A stretch of 64,000 nt of DNA from CAZIRF01 sp964541755. Its GTDB lineage: Bacteria; Spirochaetota; Spirochaetia; Treponematales; Breznakiellaceae. This document shows, in pieces, positions 42,851-49,867 of the stretch (its first letter is position 1; each line of letters starts with the position of its first letter). The notes under the pieces are model-generated. The model made no database searches. It was not told the DNA's origin and worked only from the letters and a program-made list of their open reading frames with translations. The stretch spans positions 35,064-99,063 of the forward strand of contig CAZIRF010000006.1 in the NCBI GenBank assembly GCA_964541755.1, written 5' to 3'. The translations under genes and the position numbers were made by a program.

Positions 42851-45145
42851 ATGAAAAGAAGATGTATCAATGTAGTGTTTGCTCTTTCGATGCTCCTGCT
42901 CCCCGTCCTTTCCCTTGTGGCCGATGAATACCGCATTCCCCTGGACGCCTGGAGATGGAAGAGTGTCGATGGCTCTGCCGTATCTCAAAGCGACTACGAT
43001 GACCGCTCCTGGGAATCGGTCGTTCTTCCCGCCCGCCTGTCGACCGGTGAACCGGGAACGGTCTTTTGGCTGCGTACCCGTTTCACCGTTCCGGCGGATG
43101 CCCCCGATCGCCTCTGGCTCCTCACCGACAAGATGGGGGTTGCAATGGAAGTTTGGGTGAACGGGGTGTATGCCGGGCAACGCGGCCAGATTGAGCCTTG
43201 GTTCGACCTGCGTGCCACCCATTACGGGGCGATACTCTTGCCCACTGATATGGTGCGCCCCGGCGCCGTGCTTGAACTTGCCCTGCGCTGTGCGTATAAC
43301 GGGAGTGTATCGCTTGTCCAAATACCCTCTGTGGGCGATGAGCGGGCCATGCACGCGGACATGCGTACCGGGAACTTCTGGAACGGGGGGCTCTACTCGC
43401 TCCTTGCGGCCCTCTGCGTATTCCTGGGTGTCTACTTCATGCTGCAGTACGGCTTCAAGCGCAGCGAAAAAACAAACCTCTATTTCGCGCTCACCCTCTT
43501 GTTCCTGTCTGTCTACATGGCGGAACTGGGGACGACTTTCTGGCCCTTCCCCTGGCCCTGGGTGCGTTCCCTTGCACGGGCCAGTCTCATGATCAGCATG
43601 TTCTTCGTCCTTCCCTTTTACATAACCTTCTTCGGCTTCTTCAAGCACCGCTTGGTCACCCCCATCACCCTTGTGGTGGGTTTGACCGGTATCGTGCTTT
43701 TCGTGGCTACAAGCGGCGACGAGACGGTCTTGCGATCGGTGTTCAACGCCTCCTGCGGCGTTCTCTTCATACCGATCACAATAAGTGCCTATATTGCGAT
43801 ACGGGCCCTTCGCTCCGGTCAAAAAGAGGCCTGGCCCGTCCTCTTTGCCATCGTTCTGGGTATCATTCTTGCAGCCCATGATGCAATCTACTCTTCTCTG
43901 GACATAGCCCCCTTTGCCTGGCTCCAGGGGATTGCCTTCTTTGCCCTCGACCTTTCGGTCTTTATAGCCCTTTCGATGCGCCAGACCAAGCTCAAGGGGG
44001 ACCTTGAGGCCTACGCCCGCGAGGTGGGACAGAAGACGCACGAACTGGCCGCCTCCTTCGAGCGCATCGAAGAGGTGGGGCGTGCAGTGGCCGGTATCGG
44101 ACGCGAGCTGGACAGTGCGGCGAACCTTGCCTCCATGGCGGCCCAGGCCTCGAGTGCCCGCTGCCACAACATAGGCGAGGAGATTTCCCGGCAGGCAGAG
44201 GACGCCCAAAAGGCAGATACCCTTGTCGAGGGCTTTGTCGCATCCATCGAGCGCATCACGGAGAGCCTTCTCGAACAGTCGGGGAGCCTGTCCCGCACGG
44301 CAGCAGCCGCCACCGAGCTCTCTTCAGGGGCCGATACGGTCGATATCAGTATTGCCGAGACCGCCCGCTTTACCGGGGGGCTCGCAGAGCTCACCGATTC
44401 GGGCGAACAGGCCGCCTACTCACTCGATGATGCGATGAAGCGGGTGAGTCACTCCACCGAGAACATTTCGGAGATTGTCGGGGCCGTTGAGGCCTTTGCC
44501 GAGCAGACGAGCGTCCTCGCCATGAATGCGGCCATAGAAGCGGCACACGCGGGGGCGGCCGGGCGCGGCTTTGCCGTTATCGCAAACGAGGTCCAGAAGC
44601 TTGCGGAGTCCCAGACCGAACAGGCCTCCCGCATACGGCAGATGGTCAACGAGATAGTCGAAGAAGTGGCCGAAGGCAGCGGCTTTGCCGAGCGGGTTCG
44701 TGATGCCCTGCGCGAGATAGCCTCTGGAGCCAATGGGGCTGCAAGCCGTATCGGGGAGGTCTCATACGCCAGTCGCGAGCAGAAACGGGCCAGCGACGAG
44801 ATAAGCTCGTCCATGGAAGCCCTTGCTGCCAGTGGGTCGGTCATCCATGGCGAGCTCAACAACCAGAGCGAAAATGCCGTCGAGGTGCGCAAGGCCGTCG
44901 CAGCCATGGCCCAGAAGGCCCAATCGGTGTTGGCGGCGACCCGTGCGATTGTCGACGACGGTGCCACCCTTGCCAAGAGCATAAAGGGCCTTGGCGAGCT
45001 CGCATCGCGCAGCCGCACCCTTACGGCCCACCTTGTCACGACCTCGACTGCCGTAAACGGGGATGCCACAGAAAATGTCCGGCCTGCCGCAAGGGCCAAA
45101 AAGGCAGAGACCCCTGTCGATGCCTCTGTCGTGGCGGTTGTATGA
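42851..45145 (+). CDS. 7TMR-DISM chemoreceptor (methyl-accepting chemotaxis protein)
   Basis: 764 residues. Signal peptide 1-24. Residues 25-165 are a periplasmic beta-sandwich like the sugar-binding domain of GH2 enzymes (SYDDRSWESVVLPARLSTGEPG, VWVNGVYAGQRG). Seven membrane helices follow (about 180-380). The cytoplasmic part is an MCP signalling rod with hairpin tip FAEQTSVLAMNAAIEAAHAG (near residue 545) and GRGFAVIANEVQKLAES. No HAMP domain is present. The 7TMR-DISM/MCP fusion is known in spirochaetes. It lies back-to-back with the CmpB unit and converges on the fucose operon, so carbohydrate sensing is a reasonable inference. Confidence 0.9.
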   Translation: MKRRCINVVFALSMLLLPVLSLVADEYRIPLDAWRWKSVDGSAVSQSDYDDRSWESVVLPARLSTGEPGTVFWLRTRFTVPADAPDRLWLLTDKMGVAMEVWVNGVYAGQRGQIEPWFDLRATHYGAILLPTDMVRPGAVLELALRCAYNGSVSLVQIPSVGDERAMHADMRTGNFWNGGLYSLLAALCVFLGVYFMLQYGFKRSEKTNLYFALTLLFLSVYMAELGTTFWPFPWPWVRSLARASLMISMFFVLPFYITFFGFFKHRLVTPITLVVGLTGIVLFVATSGDETVLRSVFNASCGVLFIPITISAYIAIRALRSGQKEAWPVLFAIVLGIILAAHDAIYSSLDIAPFAWLQGIAFFALDLSVFIALSMRQTKLKGDLEAYAREVGQKTHELAASFERIEEVGRAVAGIGRELDSAANLASMAAQASSARCHNIGEEISRQAEDAQKADTLVEGFVASIERITESLLEQSGSLSRTAAAATELSSGADTVDISIAETARFTGGLAELTDSGEQAAYSLDDAMKRVSHSTENISEIVGAVEAFAEQTSVLAMNAAIEAAHAGAAGRGFAVIANEVQKLAESQTEQASRIRQMVNEIVEEVAEGSGFAERVRDALREIASGANGAASRIGEVSYASREQKRASDEISSSMEALAASGSVIHGELNNQSENAVEVRKAVAAMAQKAQSVLAATRAIVDDGATLAKSIKGLGELASRSRTLTAHLVTTSTAVNGDATENVRPAARAKKAETPVDASVVAVV

Positions 45146-45204
45146 TAGCCAGAGCGCATACTGCCGTAGCAGGCGCGGGCTCAGGCTATCAGCCTTGATA
45201 CTCC

Positions 45205-47040
45205 TCAATTCCCGTACAGGGGCCCGAGGGCTGCGCAGGCGCGGTAATCGGCCCCCTCTGCCTCGTCGCCAAAGGCGTTCCAGTATGCCGGGCGAAAGAG
45301 ATCTGCCTCGTCGAGGTTGTGCATGCACACGGGGATGCGCAACATGGCTGCGAGGGTGACAAGGTCCCGGCCAATGTGCCCGTAGGCGATGGCCCCGTGG
45401 TTTGCCCCCCAGTGTGCCATGACGCTGTAGACATCGCGGAAGGCTCCCGTGCCGCCAAGGCGGGGGACAAACCAGGTCGTGGGCCAGCCGGGGTCGGTGC
45501 GGGCGTTGAGTGTATCGTGGACGGCCGCCGGGAGGCTGACCGTGTGCCCTTCTGCGATCTGCAGGACGGGGCCGCTGCTGCCACCCGGACCTAGGCCCTT
45601 TACGAGATTGAGGCGGCACATGGTAAGCGGCATGCCCCCCTCGCTGAGGAAGGTGGAGGAGTAGCCGCCCCCGCGAAAGTACTCGCGGTTCGCCGGGGTC
45701 CAGCGCGTCGCCTCGAGGCAGGCCTTTGCCTCTGCGTCCGTAATGTCCTGCCATCTTTTCATGGCGGGCTGCCCGCCATGGCGCTGTTTTCCCGTCCCGT
45801 CGAGGCAGGTCGCCCCGGAGTTGATGAGGTGTATGACGCCGTTTGCCGCCTCTCCAGTGGCTTTCCAGCCCGTTACCCGCTCGATGGCCTCGGGGCTCCA
45901 GTAGCTGCGCACATCGCTGAATATGGCCGCCGCGCCCGAAAGGAGGTGGCCGAAGAGCATGGAGACCCCGTTCAAGGCGTCGTTTTCCGTTGCGACGAGC
46001 CAGGGCTCGCGGATGCCGTTCCAGTCGAAACTTGCATTGAGGATGCTCTCGAGGAAGTCGCCGTTGGGCATGAAGTCGGTCCAGGCACGTTGGCCCTGGA
46101 AGCCCGCGAGGATGGCGTTGTGGCCGCGGGCCTCCTCGCCAAAGCCTTTGGCTGCAAGCTTGGGGTTGCCCGTCATGAGGTCTCGGACGATAAGGGCCAT
46201 TTTAACCGATATTTCCCAGTCCCTGTCCTTTTCTTCCCGGCTGTGCCGGAGGGAAGCCGGGTTGCGGTCATCGGCTTCGGGACAGAAGGCCTGTGTCCAG
46301 GCGAGTGCGCGCTCTGCTTCCTCCCCGTCGTAGATCCCTTCTTCGAGGCGCCGGATGACTTCGCTCATGTCCACAGACTCGCACCTCATGCCCAAAAAGG
46401 ACTCGAAGAAGGCGGGCTCGACGATGGAGCCGGCAATACCCATGGAAACGCCCCCCACCGAAAGGTAAGAGGCCCCGCGCAGGCTGGCCGCAGCGATGCC
46501 GCATCGGGCAAAGGCGAGGATCTTTTCGCGTACATCGGCCGGGATGGCTGTATCGTCGGCATCCTGGACATCGCGGCCGTAGATGCCGAAGGCGGGAAGG
46601 CCCTTCTGGTTGTGGGCGGCGAGGACGGCGGCGAGATAGACGGCCCCGGGGCGCTCGGTGCCGTTGAAGCCCCAGACGGCCTTGATCGTGCGGCTGTCCA
46701 TGTCCATGGTCTCGCTCCCGTAGCACCAGCAGGGGGTGACGGTAAGGGTGACGGCCACGTTCTCGCAGGCAAAGAAATCGGCGCAGTCGGCGGCTTCGGC
46801 GACCCCTCCAATGGTGGACGGGGCAATGACACAGTCGACCGGCAGGCCGTTTGCGTGGCGCAGTTCGCCGGAAATGAGGGCGGCCGCCGCTCGGGCCATG
46901 GCCATGGTCTGGGCCTCGAGGCTCTCGCGCACGCCCTTTTCCCGCCCGTCAATCGCGGGGCGTATGCCTAACTTGGGGAGCCTGCCGCGCAGGCGGTTTT
47001 TGGGCTCTTGGACGGTAAAGGTGAAGTTTTCTCTCGTCAT
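45205..47040 (-). CDS. fucI: L-fucose isomerase
   Basis: 611 residues; converts L-fucose to L-fuculose. Family segments: LPKLGIRPAIDGREKGVRE at the start, PCWCYGSETMDMD, GFQGQRAWTDFMPNGDFLES, FDWNGIREPWLVATENDALNG (active-site Glu and Asp region) and WGANHGAIAYGHIG near the end, with the metal-binding His. Last in the operon, start overlapping fucU by four bases. Key residues appear intact and length matches the E. coli enzyme. Confidence 0.96.
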   Translation of the reverse strand: MTRENFTFTVQEPKNRLRGRLPKLGIRPAIDGREKGVRESLEAQTMAMARAAAALISGELRHANGLPVDCVIAPSTIGGVAEAADCADFFACENVAVTLTVTPCWCYGSETMDMDSRTIKAVWGFNGTERPGAVYLAAVLAAHNQKGLPAFGIYGRDVQDADDTAIPADVREKILAFARCGIAAASLRGASYLSVGGVSMGIAGSIVEPAFFESFLGMRCESVDMSEVIRRLEEGIYDGEEAERALAWTQAFCPEADDRNPASLRHSREEKDRDWEISVKMALIVRDLMTGNPKLAAKGFGEEARGHNAILAGFQGQRAWTDFMPNGDFLESILNASFDWNGIREPWLVATENDALNGVSMLFGHLLSGAAAIFSDVRSYWSPEAIERVTGWKATGEAANGVIHLINSGATCLDGTGKQRHGGQPAMKRWQDITDAEAKACLEATRWTPANREYFRGGGYSSTFLSEGGMPLTMCRLNLVKGLGPGGSSGPVLQIAEGHTVSLPAAVHDTLNARTDPGWPTTWFVPRLGGTGAFRDVYSVMAHWGANHGAIAYGHIGRDLVTLAAMLRIPVCMHNLDEADLFRPAYWNAFGDEAEGADYRACAALGPLYGN

Positions 47041-47510
47041 AATGATTCCCTCCGATACTCCGGGGCGACGGGGACGACGCCCTTTTGAATGATGATATTG
47101 CCGTATGTCGCCGTACTGCCCGATTGGACGATTGCGAAGGCCCGTTTGGCCCGCTCGTAAAAGGCGAAGCGCTCCACCCGCTCGATGACGATGGGGCGCT
47201 CGAAGCCCCCCCTTGCTGCGTGGCGCCCGATGACTACGCGGTACGCCTCTTCAACGCCGGGATCGAGCCGGTCGCCGGGAACGGCCGCCATCATGGCCAG
47301 GGGCGCATCGACATAGCAGTCCAGCGGGAAGAGGGGCAGTATGCCCTCGAGAAGTGTTTCAATGCTGATAGCGTCGGCCCGCAGCACCTGGGGGTGGCAG
47401 CTGGCCGCCGGGAAGTGGGCGTCGGCGAGGACGAGGCTGTCGCCGTGGCCCATGCGGCAGAGGATGGCCAGGAGATCCGGGCCAATGGCCGGGTGAATGC
47501 CCATCAGCAT
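47037..47510 (-). CDS. fucU: L-fucose mutarotase (RbsD/FucU family)
   Basis: 157 residues from MLMGIHP, a few bases inside the kinase gene end. Interconverts alpha and beta anomers of L-fucose to speed isomerase action. Family opening GIHPAIGPDLLAILCRMGHGDSLVLADAHFPA is complete, and the C-terminal AFIVQSG-like region (AIVQSGSTATYGNIIIQKG) matches. ATGA overlap with fucI ties expression. No oddities seen. Confidence 0.92.
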   Translation of the reverse strand: MLMGIHPAIGPDLLAILCRMGHGDSLVLADAHFPAASCHPQVLRADAISIETLLEGILPLFPLDCYVDAPLAMMAAVPGDRLDPGVEEAYRVVIGRHAARGGFERPIVIERVERFAFYERAKRAFAIVQSGSTATYGNIIIQKGVVPVAPEYRRESL

Positions 47511-49018
47511 GTGTGGCCTCCCTTGTCTTGTTGCCGTCGCTCTGCGACGAGATCCTGCCAGCGCCCCCATGCGCCTTCGATGCCGGCGGCCGGGAGCCCC
47601 GCTTCCTGCGGGTTGAAGGGGCGTATGTCGGCCGTGTGGGCGATGGCCGTGCGCAGGCGCGGGAGGCTGTCGATTTCACCCAGTGCCAGGAGCTGGAGGC
47701 CCGCGTTTCCGCTTGCGGTCGCTTCGGCTCCACCAGCGAGAACAGGCCGCCCTGTGAGGGCGGCGGTGAGTGCGCACAAGCGCCTGTCCCGCGCACCCCC
47801 GCCAACAAGGTGGAGCCGGGGGTAGCTGCGAGCGGTAAGGCCCTCGAGTGTCTCGAGGGCTTCGCGGAAGGAGAAGGCGAGGCTCTCGTAGACGCATTGC
47901 ACGATGGCCCCTACATTTCGGGGAGCTTTTTGATCCGTATCGGTACAGAATCGTCGAATCTTCCCCGGCATGTCGCCGCCAGTGGCAAAGAGGGAACAGG
48001 CGGGGTCGATGAGGGAGGTGAAGGGTTCTTCTTGCTGCGAGAGGGCGGCAAGTTCGTCCCAGCTGTAGGCGCTTCCTTCCTTTTCCCAGGCCGCCCGGCA
48101 CTCCTGGAGTATCCACAGCCCGGTGAGATTGCGCAAAAAGGAGGTTTTGCCCCCCGCCCCGATTTCGTTGGTAAAGAGGGCCCTGCGGGCCGCTTCGCTC
48201 GTAAGGGGTGCGTCCAGCTCGGTGCCCAGGAGGGCCCAGGTGCCGCAGCTGATAAAGGCAAAATCCTCTTCCGCCGAAGGGACGGCTGCCATGGCGCACT
48301 GGGTGTCGTGGCCGGCGGTACGAATGCAGGGGACCCGGGGTATACCCAATTCGCCTGCGAGCTCTGCGCGCAAGAGGCCGCATGCCGTGGCCGGGTCGAC
48401 CAGGGGGGTACAGAGTCCTTCATCGAGCCCCAATACGCCGAGGGTCTCCTTCGACCAATCGCCGTGTGCGCGGTCGAGGAGGCCACTCGTGCTGGCTATC
48501 GAGCGCTCGCTGGAGGCATCGCCGGAAAGGAGAAAGCTGAACCAGTCGCTCATCATGAGAAGGCGTACCGGGCCCTCGAGAAGCCATGGCCGCCCTTCCT
48601 TGATCGCGGCGAGTTGGTAGATCGTATTGATCTCCATGGCCTGGAGGCCCGTTCTGCGGTAGAGGCTCGCCTCGTCGATGCTGCGGTGGACCCTTGCTGC
48701 CTGCCCCGTGCTGCGTTCGTCGCGGTAGTGGACGGGGAGGTCAACGAGGCTCCCGTCCTGCCGTATGAGGGCGAAATCGACCCCCCAGGTATCGACGGCG
48801 AAGGCGTCAAAGCCGCCGGATCGTGCTGCCTTTCGCATCCCCTCCAGAAGCTCGAAGAAGAGGCGGGGCCCATCCCAGTAGAGGGTGCCGTTCATGCGGA
48901 CGGGGTCATTTTTGAAGCGGTGAACTTCCTCGAGGTAAAGGCCCCTGCCGTCGTAGCGGCCCAGTACGGCCCGGCCGCTCGAGGCCCCCAGGTCAAAGGC
49001 GAGGACGCGGCGTTCCAT
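47504..49018 (-). CDS. fucK: L-fuculose kinase (FGGY family, rhamnulokinase-like)
   Basis: 504 residues. The opening VLAFDLGASSGRAVLGRYDG and segments AVDTWGVDFALIRQDGSL and GLQAMEINTIYQLAAI are those of the RhaB/FucK branch of FGGY kinases; the ATP site appears as FISCGTWALLGTELD and HLVGGGARDRRLCALTAA. By motif it looks like a rhamnulokinase, but its neighbours make L-fuculose the likely substrate; dual use is possible. The ATG overlaps the aldolase stop and the end overlaps fucU. Confidence 0.85.
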   Translation of the reverse strand: MERRVLAFDLGASSGRAVLGRYDGRGLYLEEVHRFKNDPVRMNGTLYWDGPRLFFELLEGMRKAARSGGFDAFAVDTWGVDFALIRQDGSLVDLPVHYRDERSTGQAARVHRSIDEASLYRRTGLQAMEINTIYQLAAIKEGRPWLLEGPVRLLMMSDWFSFLLSGDASSERSIASTSGLLDRAHGDWSKETLGVLGLDEGLCTPLVDPATACGLLRAELAGELGIPRVPCIRTAGHDTQCAMAAVPSAEEDFAFISCGTWALLGTELDAPLTSEAARRALFTNEIGAGGKTSFLRNLTGLWILQECRAAWEKEGSAYSWDELAALSQQEEPFTSLIDPACSLFATGGDMPGKIRRFCTDTDQKAPRNVGAIVQCVYESLAFSFREALETLEGLTARSYPRLHLVGGGARDRRLCALTAALTGRPVLAGGAEATASGNAGLQLLALGEIDSLPRLRTAIAHTADIRPFNPQEAGLPAAGIEGAWGRWQDLVAERRQQDKGGHTC

Positions 49019-49704
49019 CAGTCTTCCTTTCGGTAGCGCTTGAAACCGGGGTGCGGCCCGGTAAGCCCGTACCGGGCCCGCATGCCGATCAAACGTTCGG
49101 CGTTTTCGCGCGGAATTTCCCGCTCACCGCCCAGAAGGTGGGCGTTGAGGCTTATCTTGGCCCAGAGCTCGAGGGTCTCCATGAAGTAGTAGGCCTGGAG
49201 GACGCTCGTGCCCAAGGTGAGGGCCCCGTGATTGGCGAGGAGGACAGCGTCGTGTTCCTTTATATAGGGGGCGATGGCTGCGGGGACCTCGTCGGTGGAG
49301 GGGGTTGCGAAGGGGCTCAAGGGGACCGATCCCAAGGAGATAACGGCCTCGACCATGGTGTAGCGGTCCATGGGAAGACCCGCCACGGCAAAACCCGTCG
49401 CGGTGGGGGGGTGGGCGTGAACGACCCCTCCCACATCGTCGCGATCTGCATAACAGCGCAGGTGCATTTTTATTTCGGATGAGGGGCAGTATCCTTCCTG
49501 TGCTTCGAGGACGGTGCCCTTTCCGTCGATGACGAGGAGTTTTTCCGGGGTGATGAAGCTCTTGCTGATGCCGGTGGGCGTGACCAGGAAACGGTTTTCG
49601 TCGAGCTTGGCACTCACGTTGCCGTCGTTGGCGGCGACCCAGCCCAGCTGCCACATTTTGGCGCAGATATCGCAAATTTGGTCACGCTGTTCTCTCTCTG
49701 TCAT
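49018..49704 (-). CDS. fucA: L-fuculose-1-phosphate aldolase (class II)
   Basis: 228 residues from MTEREQ; GAGGAG lies nine bases upstream. Splits L-fuculose-1-phosphate into DHAP and L-lactaldehyde with zinc. Seen: ANDGNVSAKLDENRFLVTPTG, CPSSEIKMHL, GVVHAHPPTATGFAV (zinc His pair) and LLANHGALTLGTSVLQAYYFME. First gene of the fucA-fucK-fucU-fucI operon; transcription starts in the 163-base gap to the divergent histidine kinase gene. No fucose transporter, lactaldehyde reductase or regulator is in the window. Confidence 0.93.
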   Translation of the reverse strand: MTEREQRDQICDICAKMWQLGWVAANDGNVSAKLDENRFLVTPTGISKSFITPEKLLVIDGKGTVLEAQEGYCPSSEIKMHLRCYADRDDVGGVVHAHPPTATGFAVAGLPMDRYTMVEAVISLGSVPLSPFATPSTDEVPAAIAPYIKEHDAVLLANHGALTLGTSVLQAYYFMETLELWAKISLNAHLLGGEREIPRENAERLIGMRARYGLTGPHPGFKRYRKED

Positions 49705-49867
49705 GGGAAATGGCTCCTCAATTTCGGGGTGTCCTGCCGTCTGTTTACGGGGATCGGCTAGAGCTATCAGCATAACTGCGTATCCGAAGCGCATAAAGAG
49801 CGAATTTCGGGCACTGAATACCCCAAAAAACAGAGACTTGCGGGCGCAAGCGTACTAGACTGCTGGT
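49705..49867. promoter_or_regulatory. Divergent promoter region between fucA and the histidine kinase
   Basis: 163 bases. Plus strand: TAGACT (49856-49861) lies six bases before the kinase ATG; its -35 is unclear. Minus strand: TTTATG, 17 bases, TATGCT is a candidate promoter for fucA. The small palindrome CTTGCG-GG-CGCAAG sits upstream of TAGACT. No clear operator is seen. Confidence 0.35.

Noticed and set aside
42788..44209. Long minus-strand frame antisense to the chemoreceptor gene
   Set aside because: No family features, and the chemoreceptor frame with signal peptide, helices and MCP motifs is clear.
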